From: an uncultured Paludibaculum sp.
Lineage (GTDB): Bacteria; Acidobacteriota; Terriglobia; Bryobacterales; Bryobacteraceae
Direction: 5' to 3'
Length of the DNA: 64,000 nt
Assembly (NCBI RefSeq): GCF_963665245.1
Contig: NZ_OY762267.1
Location: 4,126,001-4,190,000, forward strand
Shown: piece after piece, positions 41,233 through 49,200 of the stretch
Numbering within the stretch: position 1 is the first letter of the stretch
Layout of the letters: each line of letters begins with the position of its first letter
Position numbers and translations under genes: made by a program
The notes under the pieces: model-generated
Told to the model about the DNA's origin: nothing
What the model saw: the letters and a program-made list of their open reading frames with translations, nothing else
Database searches by the model: none

Positions 41233-42393
41233 TCAGGGCCGCGCAGTGAGCGATCGAATGCCGGCCGCCAGATCGGAAGGCCGGTAGATCGGCACCACCT
41301 TGCCCTTGGCGGACTTCACCAGACTGGTCACGGAATCCCCATCACTTGGGTACGCGGGCGGTGTGAACGCCAGGAACCACGTAGGCGGCATCGCTTCCTT
41401 CAGAGCCGGTTCGATGGGTGGTAGCTTTGGCCCGGCACGCCATGTGGGGCCTACAAACACAAAGGCTTCGCTGTGTTTCGGCTCCTTCAACTCCTGACGC
41501 ACCATGTCCTCCAGGAACTGCTTCGGGCTGGGTCCACTCCGGAGCGTTGCGAGGTCAATCGTGCTGAGGTCCACGGACGCGAGTTGGCGGACCAAGCGGC
41601 GCATGCCGCGCCGGTCAAAGGCCTCGTTCCGGTAGATCACGTTGCGGCGCTCGAGGTCGAACACCACGACGCACGCCGATGTGAACTTTGCGTCGCGCAA
41701 CAGGGAGTTCAGCGTGCTGAGCAGGATCTGCCGGTCCCACGGCGACAGTTTCGCGATCACGCGCCGCGGCCAAACCGGAGCGGCATGCAGAAAGATGGTG
41801 GCACGCGAGTCCCGCGCACCAGCCTGCAACTGAGGAAATCCGGACCAGATCTCGTTACCAAGTGGCTCGATGGTGCCGGGTGCCACAGCCTGTGACACGC
41901 CCTTGATATCCGCGGTAAGGTTCCAACTCTCCTTGCATCGGCGCCCCTGGGCATCCGCCAGAAGCCATTCCACTGAATACTTCCCCTGGCCCAGGTAGAA
42001 GCCTCCGCCCAGGCGCAGGTCCACTTTCTTCACGTCCATCCCATCGGGCATCTTGCCCGGCGCATCGAAGGGAATCCACAGATATTTGACCTTCCCGGGA
42101 TCGTCGCGCGGTATAACGCGAAAGAGCACGGTAGCCTTCCGGTCCGACTTGCCAACAAACTCCGCTGCCGGCACCGAAACCTGAAACCCTGTCCACACGC
42201 GCAGACCATAGTCCAGTGAGGGGCTGTAGCGCGTGACGGCGCATGCGAGCTTCTGCGCGTTCGAATCCTTCCACACGGATTCGAAGGCCGCGACGGCCTT
42301 GCGGCCCTGTTCCGATGTGGTGTCCAGCTCCAGTTGGCCCCACAACGGATACGCCGTCCACAACGCGATCAGGCAAAGCCACCCGTGGAACAT
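41233..42393 (-). CDS. Secreted hypothetical protein, VWA-like C-terminal half
   Basis: A 386-residue protein with signal peptide FHGWLCLIALWTAYPLWGQ. The first half looks beta-rich (FQVSVPAAEFVGKSDRKATV, LRLGGGFYLGQGKYSVEWLL). The second half has the alternating strands and helices of a Rossmann-like fold (SACVVVFDLERRNVIYR, HSEAFVFVGPTWRAGPKL) reminiscent of the VWFA-related proteins common in Acidobacteriota, but the metal-ion-dependent adhesion motif DxSxS is not seen. I do not assign a function. It lies 33 bp upstream of the phosphatase-like gene on the same strand, so the two may share a transcript. Confidence 0.7.
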   Translation of the reverse strand: MFHGWLCLIALWTAYPLWGQLELDTTSEQGRKAVAAFESVWKDSNAQKLACAVTRYSPSLDYGLRVWTGFQVSVPAAEFVGKSDRKATVLFRVIPRDDPGKVKYLWIPFDAPGKMPDGMDVKKVDLRLGGGFYLGQGKYSVEWLLADAQGRRCKESWNLTADIKGVSQAVAPGTIEPLGNEIWSGFPQLQAGARDSRATIFLHAAPVWPRRVIAKLSPWDRQILLSTLNSLLRDAKFTSACVVVFDLERRNVIYRNEAFDRRGMRRLVRQLASVDLSTIDLATLRSGPSPKQFLEDMVRQELKEPKHSEAFVFVGPTWRAGPKLPPIEPALKEAMPPTWFLAFTPPAYPSDGDSVTSLVKSAKGKVVPIYRPSDLAAGIRSLTARP

Positions 42394-42713
42394 CGCTTAC
42401 CTTCTCCCTCAATCATAGATGCCGTCGGGACGCGTTCTGTATTCCTTACCTTTGGGTGAAGGCCTCGACCATGGCTCTGGAGCCGCCAAAAGCCCACTTT
42501 TTCGGCCTCCGAACGCATCTTCGTTAAGAAAAGGCCCGAAAAATAGGGGTTTCTCGTCGTTCGCCCCTTTACACCGCACTTGGCCATCCCTTATGATTGA
42601 TCTGCAAACGAGACCATCGAACAAAATCGCGTGGTTTTGTTTTTCGCTTCCGATCCTCCTCCCGACGGCCTGAAACGGCCGCGACAACGATCGGAGTAGT
42701 CAAAGGAGTCGAT
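42394..42713 (+). promoter_or_regulatory. 320-bp intergenic region with HU promoter and leader
   Basis: No supported gene. It separates the divergent secreted-protein and HU genes and is AT-richer than its surroundings. It holds several short inverted repeats: AGGGG...CCCCT at about 42545-42571, ACAAAA...TTTTGT (followed by TT) near 42620-42638 and GGCC-TGAAAC-GGCC near 42668. A long structured 5' leader for the HU mRNA is possible. A clear AAAGGAG lies before the HU start. Confidence 0.4.
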
Positions 42714-43040
42714 ATGGCCGAAGTGAAAAAATTGACGCAGACTCAGTTGGTGAAGGAGATCGCCACCGCAACCGGGATTTCCAACAAGCAGGCGAAGGCC
42801 GTTCTCGACAAGTACGTTGAGATCGCCATTGCCCAGACGAAGAAGGTTGGCCTGTGCGTGTTGCCTGGCATCGGCCGCCTGAAGAAGGTGGAGCGCAAGG
42901 CCCGCACTGGCCGTAACCCCGCAACCGGCGCCACCATCAAGATCCCGGCCAAGAAGGTCGTGAAGTTGACCCTGGCGAAGTCCTTGAAGGATGCCATTGT
43001 GCCCGCGCCGAAGCCGAAGGCGCCCAAGAAGAAGGCCTAG
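42714..43040 (+). CDS. HU-family DNA-binding protein
   Basis: A 108-residue nucleoid protein from ATG 42714, preceded by AAAGGAG at good spacing. The HU/IHF fold is clear: helices QLVKEIATATGISNKQAKAV, then the beta-arm segment GIGRLKKVERKARTGRNPAT with the conserved RxGRNPxTG turn and KIPAKKVVKLTLAKSLK. The C-terminus carries a short basic, Ala/Pro/Lys-rich tail (PKPKAPKKKA), as in histone-like extensions. It bends and compacts DNA. A terminator follows. Confidence 0.93.
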   Translation: MAEVKKLTQTQLVKEIATATGISNKQAKAVLDKYVEIAIAQTKKVGLCVLPGIGRLKKVERKARTGRNPATGATIKIPAKKVVKLTLAKSLKDAIVPAPKPKAPKKKA

Positions 43041-43083
43041 TCTCCGGCGCGTCGCTGGATTCATCCATTTCCATCCGCAAAGG

Positions 43084-43118
43084 AGCCCCGCGTCCAGGTC
43101 GTTCAGGATAGCGGGGCT
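43084..43118 (+). terminator. Terminator-like hairpin after HU
   Basis: AGCCCCGC (43084-43091) pairs with GCGGGGCT (43111-43118), followed by a mixed CTTGCTTGG rather than a pure T-tract. It lies 43 bp after the HU stop. Confidence 0.6.
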
Positions 43119-43171
43119 CTTGCTTGGTCTTCAAAAGTCGTTGGCGGTGGGTACCAGCGTTCCTGTATGTG

Positions 43172-43205
43172 AAAAGCCCCGAATCCGTTGGGATCGGGGC
43201 TTTTT
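43172..43205. terminator. Strong bidirectional intrinsic terminator between HU and tatA
   Basis: AAAAGCCCCGA (43172-43182) pairs exactly with TCGGGGCTTTT (43194-43204), with an inner TCC/GGA pairing. A-tract and T-tract on the two sides make it work in both directions, for HU on the plus strand and tatA on the minus strand. Confidence 0.85.
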
Positions 43206-43282
43206 CAATTGGGAGATTTTGATAGGATCGCCGCTCAACGTGCGGGCGGTGTTCCGGAAGAGGGCAAGCGCGAAGTGCGGGC

Positions 43283-43453
43283 CTAAGCCTGCTTCTTCTC
43301 TTCGGGCTTCGATTCTTCTTCCTTCAAGGCATGCTTGAAGTTCTTGATCCCCTCTCCGAGGCCTTTCGCCAATTCCGGGATCTTCTTGCCGCCAAACAGC
43401 AGGACGGCGACCGCCAGAATAATAACCAACTCCATAGGGCCAATGGAACGCAC
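43283..43453 (-). CDS. tatA: Twin-arginine translocase TatA/E subunit
   Basis: A 56-residue protein. The start is a GTG at 43453 preceded by AGGAGG and a 4-nt spacer; an in-frame ATG lies at 43435. The N-terminus has the one membrane helix and the FG(G)KK-PEL hinge of TatA (MELVIILAVAVLLFGGKKIP), followed by the amphipathic helix ELAKGLGEGIKNFKHALK and a charged tail (EEESKPEEKKQA). TatA oligomers form the Tat pore. TatB and TatC genes are not in this window. The two Tat-type signals here, on the Gfo/Idh protein and the GH28 protein, would depend on it. Confidence 0.9.
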   Translation of the reverse strand: MRSIGPMELVIILAVAVLLFGGKKIPELAKGLGEGIKNFKHALKEEESKPEEKKQA

Positions 43454-43541
43454 AGGGCCTCCTTATCCTCTAACATTGTAGGTATTGTGGAAAACGGGCG
43501 TCAAGCGTCGACCTCGCCGCTACACCTGTCTTACGGATGCC

Positions 43542-43706
43542 ATGAAGAAGCCTAAACCGTTGGAGATTAAAGAGGATCGCTCTCTCCAGGCACGCCGCCG
43601 GGCGCGTCAGGCCGTAGGCACGGTGAGGCCCGCGCGCGTCATCACTCCCAAGGTGATGAAGGATCCGCGGCACAAGAAATCGCAGCTGGACGACGTCGAA
43701 TCCTAA
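43542..43706 (+). CDS. Small basic hypothetical protein
   Basis: A 54-residue ORF from ATG 43542, rich in Lys and Arg (MKKPKPLEIKEDRSLQARRR, then VRPARVITPKVMKDPRHKKS). There is no membrane segment or recognised domain. The composition suggests nucleic-acid or ribosome binding. It lies 44 bp upstream of comEC on the same strand. The start lacks a strong ribosome-binding site, so coding status is likely but not certain. Confidence 0.55.
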   Translation: MKKPKPLEIKEDRSLQARRRARQAVGTVRPARVITPKVMKDPRHKKSQLDDVES

Positions 43707-43750
43707 GCCCTCCTGAGAACTCCCTCCTCTCCCAACCACTACTTTCGTAG

Positions 43751-46189
43751 ATGAAGAATCCGCTGGTGACCCCGGCGGCGGCCTTCGCCGCGGGTATCGT
43801 CCTGGCACGCCTGGCCGACTTTGGCACGGTGGAGCTTGGCGTGTGCGCCAGCGGCTTTGCTCTGCTCGCTTTCTTCGGCCACCGGCAGCGCTATCCCTGG
43901 TTGAGGGCCACCTCCATTGCTTTGACCATGGTCGCTTTGGGTGCCTTGAATGCTGTCGTGCAGAAAACGCCGCAGCCTCCCCCGCGACCGGAAGGTGACG
44001 TGCTGACCGGATGTGTGGTCGAGCCTGCGCTGGTAAACGGAGACCGGTCTCAATTCGTGCTGGAGTTGCAGCCCGGCGCACGCGCAAGAATCAGCACGAC
44101 CATCGGCACCGGCCAATTCTCCTACGGCCGCCGTGTGAAGGTGGAAACTACCCTGCGTCGCATCCACGGGTTTCACAATCCGGGGGCCTTCGATCTGGAA
44201 GCCTGGATGGCACGCCGCCAGATCTACTGGTCAGGCTCCGTCGGCAAAGGAAAGCGAGTGGAAGTGTTGCCGGGCTCGTGCGGTTCCACCTGGCGACGCG
44301 GCCTTGAGAGCCTGCGAGCCTCGGCACTCGCTCGCGTCGACAGCCTCTATCCCGCTGACTCATACCGTCGCGCGATGATGCGTGGACTGCTGCTGGGCGA
44401 TAAGAGCGGCATCCGAAAGTCCTGGATCCAGGACTTTCGTCGTACAGGCACCTACCACGCCCTGGTGATCTCAGGCAGCCACATCACACTGGTCTGCGGA
44501 ATCCTGCTGCTGTGGCGCCGCTTTTTTGGCTATGGCAGCCGCACCGTACTCGTCGCTTCCGCCTTCATCGCATGGCTCTACGCCCTGGTGGCTGGCGGCG
44601 ACGCGCCCGTCTTGCGCTCCGCCGCCGGCTTCAGCCTCTTTGCGGTGGCCGCCCTACTCTACCGCCGCACCCAGATTCTGAACCTGCTGGCCGCCGTGGC
44701 CCTGGCGTTTCTTGCTTTCGATCCCGATCAGCTCTTCGACGCCAGCTTCCAGCTTTCCTTCCTGGCCGTGGCCGCCATTGGGGCATTCCTCCCGCATCAA
44801 CCGCGACCACTGCTCGCACCCCCGGCAAAGGCCCAGGCGCAACTGGAACGCCGCCTTGTCGCGGAGACCATTCAGCTCCTGTTCCGGGTTCCAATGAACT
44901 TCTGCCTGGCGGCGTTCCGTTGGGCCGAGCAATTGCTCCACTGGGCGTGGGGCGCCCTACGGCTCTCCGCGGCGGTGCAGGTGGGGCTCGCCCTGCCCAT
45001 GGCTTTGTACTTCCACCGTCTGTCCGCCACGGGCCTGACCGCCAACATCCTGGCCGTGCCGGTGGTCTCTACCGCTGTGCCGGTGGGCTTCCTCGCGGTC
45101 TTCACCGGTTGGCGGTGGCCCGCCGCCTTCGCGGGTTGGCTGCTGGACGTCTCGCAGGCGATTGCTGCGTGGCATTCCATGCACGAACCGTCGTGGCGCA
45201 TCGCCGATCCACCACTCTGGCTGTCCCTCGCCTTGTCCGCGAGTCTGGTGGCGCTTGCCTGCCACTGGCCCTCACGGCTCCTGCCCGGCATCTCTTGCGC
45301 ACTCTTCCTGGTCCTCCTGGTTTGGCACCCGTTCCCTCCCCAGCAACAACTCGGCGCCCTGGAACTCACGTCCATTGACGTCGGGCAGGGCGAGAGCCTG
45401 CTTGTCGGCTTGCCAAACGGGGAAATGGCGTTGGTGGATGGCGGCGGATTCCCGTTGTTCGGCCGCCGCACTCCGCCTCAGATGGATGTCGGCGAGGACG
45501 TCGTGTCGCCCTATCTGTGGGCGCGCGGCGTGAGGCGCGTCGCCGTGATCGCCATCAGCCACCTGCACGACGACCACTGTGGTGGTGTCGCCGCGCTGCT
45601 GGACAATTTCCGCCCGCGCGAGCTGTGGACCGGCTTCACGCCGGACGCGAAGGTCTGGAAAGAGTTGGAAGCGGCAGCCGCCCGCAACGGCGTTCGTGTC
45701 CGGATTCTCAAGGAAGGCGATCAACTCGATCTGGGCGGGGTCCGCTGGGAGACGCTGGCCCCGGCGAGCTTGCAGCGCTGGACGGGCCGGCCCCAGAACA
45801 ACGACTCGCTGGTCTTTCGCCTCAGCCACGGCCGCCACAAGTTCCTGCTCACGGGCGACATCGAGCAGGGCGTCGAGCGCCGGTTGCTGGACGACGCCGT
45901 GCTCGAGCACATCGATGTGCTGAAGGTTGCCCACCATGGCAGCAAGCGATCGTCCAGTGACTCCTGGCTGGATGCCATGAGCCCGTCGGTCGCGATGATC
46001 TCCGCCGGCGCGGGCAATATGTACGGATTACCGCACCCAGCAGTCATTGAGGGACTGCAGGCACACCGCACCCTGGTTCTCCGCACCGATCAGGATGGAT
46101 TGGTGACCGTCCGCAGCGACGGTCGCTATTTGAGTTTGAGCAAAGCGCGATGGGAGCCGCCGGAGTGGCGGCTCCTGGATATGTTCTGA
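43751..46189 (+). CDS. comEC: ComEC/Rec2 DNA-uptake channel protein
   Basis: An 812-residue protein with the full ComEC layout: N-terminal membrane helices and an OB-like DUF4131 region (about 1-190; VKVETTLRRIHGFHNPGAFD), the competence channel domain (about 220-510; YHALVISGSHITLVCGILLL), and a C-terminal metallo-beta-lactamase-fold domain (about 540-800). The last has VGQGESLLVGLPNGEMALVD, the metal site ISHLHDDHCGG, LLTGDIEQGVERRLL and VAHHGSKRSSSDSWL. It would transport single-stranded DNA across the inner membrane. No other competence gene is nearby. Confidence 0.93.
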   Translation: MKNPLVTPAAAFAAGIVLARLADFGTVELGVCASGFALLAFFGHRQRYPWLRATSIALTMVALGALNAVVQKTPQPPPRPEGDVLTGCVVEPALVNGDRSQFVLELQPGARARISTTIGTGQFSYGRRVKVETTLRRIHGFHNPGAFDLEAWMARRQIYWSGSVGKGKRVEVLPGSCGSTWRRGLESLRASALARVDSLYPADSYRRAMMRGLLLGDKSGIRKSWIQDFRRTGTYHALVISGSHITLVCGILLLWRRFFGYGSRTVLVASAFIAWLYALVAGGDAPVLRSAAGFSLFAVAALLYRRTQILNLLAAVALAFLAFDPDQLFDASFQLSFLAVAAIGAFLPHQPRPLLAPPAKAQAQLERRLVAETIQLLFRVPMNFCLAAFRWAEQLLHWAWGALRLSAAVQVGLALPMALYFHRLSATGLTANILAVPVVSTAVPVGFLAVFTGWRWPAAFAGWLLDVSQAIAAWHSMHEPSWRIADPPLWLSLALSASLVALACHWPSRLLPGISCALFLVLLVWHPFPPQQQLGALELTSIDVGQGESLLVGLPNGEMALVDGGGFPLFGRRTPPQMDVGEDVVSPYLWARGVRRVAVIAISHLHDDHCGGVAALLDNFRPRELWTGFTPDAKVWKELEAAAARNGVRVRILKEGDQLDLGGVRWETLAPASLQRWTGRPQNNDSLVFRLSHGRHKFLLTGDIEQGVERRLLDDAVLEHIDVLKVAHHGSKRSSSDSWLDAMSPSVAMISAGAGNMYGLPHPAVIEGLQAHRTLVLRTDQDGLVTVRSDGRYLSLSKARWEPPEWRLLDMF
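46153..46175. terminator. Hairpin in the last codons of comEC
   Basis: GGAGCCGCC (46153-46161) and GGCGGCTCC (46167-46175) pair exactly around a 5-nt loop. The convergent genes are 3 bp apart, so transcript-end signals must lie within coding sequence; this is a candidate. There is no T-tract. Confidence 0.4.
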
Positions 46190-46192
46190 GGG

Positions 46193-46450
46193 CTATTCCG
46201 AGACTTCAACACCAGTTTGCTGTGCATCGCGGACCACGCGCACTGCGTCTTCCAACTGATCGGCCGGCACCAGAATCTCGTAGGGAAGGTTCGGCATCTG
46301 GCTGGCGCCCTGCACGACAACCGTGATGTTATTGGCCTCGAGCAGCGTCTTAACGGAGAGGCACTCCATCTCGGAGAGTTCAAGTTCCAGGCCGCCGTCC
46401 GTCAGGGGCACGAGGTTCACGTCCGGGGTGGGAATGCTGGAATCGCTCAT
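46193..46450 (-). CDS. DUF2007-type putative signal-transducing protein
   Basis: An 85-residue protein. The central segment reads CLSVKTLLEANNITVVVQGA, PNLPYEILVPADQLEDAVRV, matching the small alpha/beta DUF2007 fold related to PII-like and ACT-type folds. The function of the family is unknown. It is convergent with comEC (3 bp between stops) and divergent from the YtxH gene. Confidence 0.75.
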   Translation of the reverse strand: MSDSSIPTPDVNLVPLTDGGLELELSEMECLSVKTLLEANNITVVVQGASQMPNLPYEILVPADQLEDAVRVVRDAQQTGVEVSE

Positions 46451-46531
46451 AAGACCTCCGATTTCATTCTACGCGCATAAGGCGAACTTAGCCGGGCGGG
46501 CGCTACAATGGCGGTCGGAGGCACACTTTCT

Positions 46532-46804
46532 ATGTATTCCGAAATCGAAGAAAATTCGGGCAAAGCCCTGTGGTTCGTCGCCGGCGTTGCCGTGGGCGCC
46601 ACTATCGCCCTGTTGTTCGCTCCTTCCTCCGGCCGCGTGACCCGCCGCCGCATCGGCCGCGTTGCGGAGCGCGGACGCGATTCCCTGGCCGACACTGGCC
46701 GCGATCTCGCGGAGAAAGGCAAGGAACTCTACGAGAAGGGCCGCCGCTTGGCCGATGAGGCGGCCGACATGATCGATCGCGGCAAAAAACTGGTGGAAGG
46801 CTGA
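46532..46804 (+). CDS. YtxH-domain membrane-anchored stress protein
   Basis: A 90-residue protein from ATG 46532, chosen for the GGAGG 10 nt before it; ATG 46508 is in frame. One membrane helix (LWFVAGVAVGATIALLFAP) is followed by SSGRVTRRRIGRVAERG and a long amphipathic charged helix (DTGRDLAEKGKELYEKGRRL). YtxH proteins are general-stress proteins in Firmicutes without a known enzymatic role. It ends 5 bp before the P5C dehydrogenase gene, so co-transcription is likely. TACAAT (46504-46509) is a plausible -10 element. Confidence 0.8.
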   Translation: MYSEIEENSGKALWFVAGVAVGATIALLFAPSSGRVTRRRIGRVAERGRDSLADTGRDLAEKGKELYEKGRRLADEAADMIDRGKKLVEG

Positions 46805-46809
46805 GCCTC

Positions 46810-48363
46810 ATGCGTCTTTGTGATTTCAGAAACGAGCCGTACGCCGACTTTTCGAAACCCGAAAATGCCGAGCCCATGCGTGCGGCTCTGGCGGCGGTGC
46901 GCGCCGAATTCGGAAAAGAATATGACCTCCGGATTGGCGACACGCGCCACCGCACGGGCGACCTGCTGAAGTCCGTCAACCCGTCGAAACCCGGCGAGGT
47001 GGTTGGGCTTCACCACAAAGCCACGCCGGATTTGGCCAACCAGGCGATCGCAGCGGCCGACGCCTACTTCCCAACGTGGGCCGCCGTGCCCGCGGCCGAT
47101 CGCATTGCCATGTTGCGGAAGGCTTCCGCCATCCTTCGCAGCCGCAAACTCGAGTTCGACGCCTGGCTCGTTTACGAGGCCGGCAAGAGCTGGGCCGAGG
47201 CCGAAGCCGACGTCAGCGAAGCCATCGACTTTTGCGACTACTACGCCCTGCTGGCCGAGCGTCTGGCATCACCCGAGTCGCTAGTGCAACTCCCGGGCGA
47301 GACCGACGAGATGCGCTACCTGCCGCTAGGCGTGGGCATCGTCATTCCCCCGTGGAACTTTCCTCTGGCGATCCTGGTGGGCATGACTACCGCCGCGCTC
47401 GTCACTGGCAACACGGTGGTGGTGAAGCCCTCGTCCGATACGCCCACCATCGCAGCCAAGTTCGCCGAAGTCTTGCACGAGGCGGGCTTCCCATCGCGGA
47501 GTTTCACGTTGATGGTCGGCAGCGGAGCCGAAGTCGGCGATCTGCTCATCACACATCCGCGTACTCGGTTCATCTCGTTCACCGGATCCCGCGAAGTTGG
47601 TCTGCGTATCAACGAACTGGCGGCCAAGACTGCTCCGGGGCAGATCTGGATCAAGCGGGTCATCGCCGAGATGGGCGGCAAGGACGGCATCGTTGTGGAC
47701 GACGAGGCCGATCTCGACGCGGCCGTGCAGGGTGTGGTCTGGAGTGCTTACGGCTATCAGGGCCAGAAGTGCTCGGCCTGCTCGCGTGCCATCGTCAGCG
47801 AGAAGCTCTACGATTCGTTCCTCGAGAAGCTCGTCGAGAAGGTGAAGGCCATCAAAGTCGGGCCGTCCGACGATCCGGCCTACTACATGGGCCCGGTGAT
47901 CAACGAGCGCTCGATGAAGTCCATCCTGAATTACATCGAGGTCGGCAAACAGGAAGGCCGCGTGCTGACGGGTGGGGAACGCCTGCCAGGCGACGGCTAC
48001 TTTGTGGCGCCCACTGTTATCGCCGATGTCGACGTCAAGTCGCGCATCTTCCAGGAGGAGATCTTTGGGCCCGTCCTGGGCGTGACCAAGGCCCGTGACT
48101 TCGACCATGCGCTGGAGCTGGCGAACGCGACGGACTACGGCTTGACCGGAGCCGTCTACACGAACAATCCCGAGAAGATCGCGAAGGCGAAGAACCAATT
48201 CTTCGTGGGGAATCTGTACATCAACCGCAAGTGCACCGGAGCCATGGTGGGCGCCCACCCCTTCGGCGGTTTCAACATGTCGGGCACCGATTCCAAGGCT
48301 GGAGGCCCCGACTACCTGTTGTGGTTTGTACAGGCGAAGAGCATTGCACAGAAGGTGAGTTAG
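46810..48363 (+). CDS. L-glutamate gamma-semialdehyde (1-pyrroline-5-carboxylate) dehydrogenase
   Basis: A 517-residue aldehyde dehydrogenase of the P5CDH group, the second step of proline and arginine catabolism (P5C/glutamate semialdehyde to glutamate with NAD+). Key segments are the N-terminal extension RNEPYADFSKPENAEPM, LPLGVGIVIPPWNFPLAILV, the cofactor site FTGSREVGLRI, the base Glu in VIAEMGGKDGIVVD and the nucleophile Cys in GYQGQKCSACSRAI. The C-terminus ends DYLLWFVQAKSIAQKVS. The length is normal for a single-function enzyme; no proline dehydrogenase domain is fused. A strong terminator follows. Confidence 0.92.
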   Translation: MRLCDFRNEPYADFSKPENAEPMRAALAAVRAEFGKEYDLRIGDTRHRTGDLLKSVNPSKPGEVVGLHHKATPDLANQAIAAADAYFPTWAAVPAADRIAMLRKASAILRSRKLEFDAWLVYEAGKSWAEAEADVSEAIDFCDYYALLAERLASPESLVQLPGETDEMRYLPLGVGIVIPPWNFPLAILVGMTTAALVTGNTVVVKPSSDTPTIAAKFAEVLHEAGFPSRSFTLMVGSGAEVGDLLITHPRTRFISFTGSREVGLRINELAAKTAPGQIWIKRVIAEMGGKDGIVVDDEADLDAAVQGVVWSAYGYQGQKCSACSRAIVSEKLYDSFLEKLVEKVKAIKVGPSDDPAYYMGPVINERSMKSILNYIEVGKQEGRVLTGGERLPGDGYFVAPTVIADVDVKSRIFQEEIFGPVLGVTKARDFDHALELANATDYGLTGAVYTNNPEKIAKAKNQFFVGNLYINRKCTGAMVGAHPFGGFNMSGTDSKAGGPDYLLWFVQAKSIAQKVS

Positions 48364-48442
48364 TGGAGCTATACTGATGGTGACCCCGACAAGAAGGGGA
48401 CCATCAAGTAACAGACACAGGGTCAATTCCGATCCACGTGGC

Positions 48443-48480
48443 GAACGGCGCAGCTTCGGTTGCGCCGTTCTCCCTTTTTA
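48443..48480 (+). terminator. Intrinsic terminator with UUCG tetraloop after P5C dehydrogenase
   Basis: GAACGGCGCA (48443-48452) pairs with TGCGCCGTTC (48461-48470), closed by a cTTCGg tetraloop and followed by TCCCTTTTTA. The T-tract overlaps the stop codon of the convergent DUF429 gene. Confidence 0.88.
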
Positions 48481-49200
48481 GGGGGACCGTTCCCCACCCG
48501 GCACCACGATAAACCCGTCTTCATTGGAACCGTACACCGTGTTCCGGGTCGTGCCCCACCACCACCAATGAGCGGCGATATAGGCGCAGAGCACCGCGTC
48601 GATCTGATCCTCCACCGGCTTCGTCGGGCCTTTCTCCGGAATCTCCGGCAGCGTCAGGGTCAGCGGTGGATCCCCCTCCGGAAGCCTCGACAGCATCAAC
48701 CCACGCAGACGCGCCAACTCGACGGCCCGCTCCGCCCTCCGCCCACGTTTGTACTTCACGATCCTGGTCAGTCCGAAGAGACGGATCGATGCGGCATGAG
48801 GATGAATCTCAATCTGGAATCGTCCGTTCGCCTTCGCCTGCATGTTCGCACCGTGCCGGAATCCTGCCTCCTCCAATTGGTGGCTGAAGGCCAGCACGCG
48901 GCTGGCGAATGGCAGACCAAGGTTGGCCGCGTGGCAGCCCGCATGGAACCGGCGGAAGTCCTTGTTCAGCTCGCGTTCCGCCGGGCGAATTCCGGCGGCA
49001 TTCCGGATGACCGTCGGCGCATCGACGCCCACCACGCCGCCCTGGTCCCCGATTTCCGTTCGAACCCAATCCAAAATCGCGCCGGTGGATTCCAGCCGGG
49101 TGACGGTTCGCAGCCGGATCCCGGCGCCATCCAACACCACGGACGCCAGCCCGGTCGGTTTTCCATACCAGCCTAAATCCACACCAATGAATACACTCAC
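48478..49200 (-). CDS. DUF429 (predicted RNase H-fold) protein
   Basis: A 240-residue protein with the DUF429 pattern: N-terminal FIGVDLGWYGKPTGLA with its Asp in the first strand, VVGVDAPTVIRNAAGIRPAE, RFQIEIHPHAASIRLFGL and a late Asp in VEDQIDAVLCAYIA. The Asp/Glu arrangement is that of an RNase H-like nuclease, and the family has been predicted to be nucleases. Direct biochemical evidence is not known to me. Its start overlaps the MOSC gene's stop (ATGA). Confidence 0.8.
   Translation of the reverse strand: MSVFIGVDLGWYGKPTGLASVVLDGAGIRLRTVTRLESTGAILDWVRTEIGDQGGVVGVDAPTVIRNAAGIRPAERELNKDFRRFHAGCHAANLGLPFASRVLAFSHQLEEAGFRHGANMQAKANGRFQIEIHPHAASIRLFGLTRIVKYKRGRRAERAVELARLRGLMLSRLPEGDPPLTLTLPEIPEKGPTKPVEDQIDAVLCAYIAAHWWWWGTTRNTVYGSNEDGFIVVPGGERSP

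Noticed and set aside
42250..42290. TTCGAAT sequences resembling a tRNA T-loop
   Set aside because: They lie inside the 41233-42393 coding gene and have no acceptor or anticodon arms around them; no tRNA was found in the window.
42409..42687. 92-codon minus-strand frame upstream of HU
   Set aside because: It lies in the leader region, overlaps other frames, and has no family or ribosome-binding-site support.
47326..48426. Minus-strand frame of 366 codons
   Set aside because: It lies inside the P5C dehydrogenase gene and shows no recognised motif.
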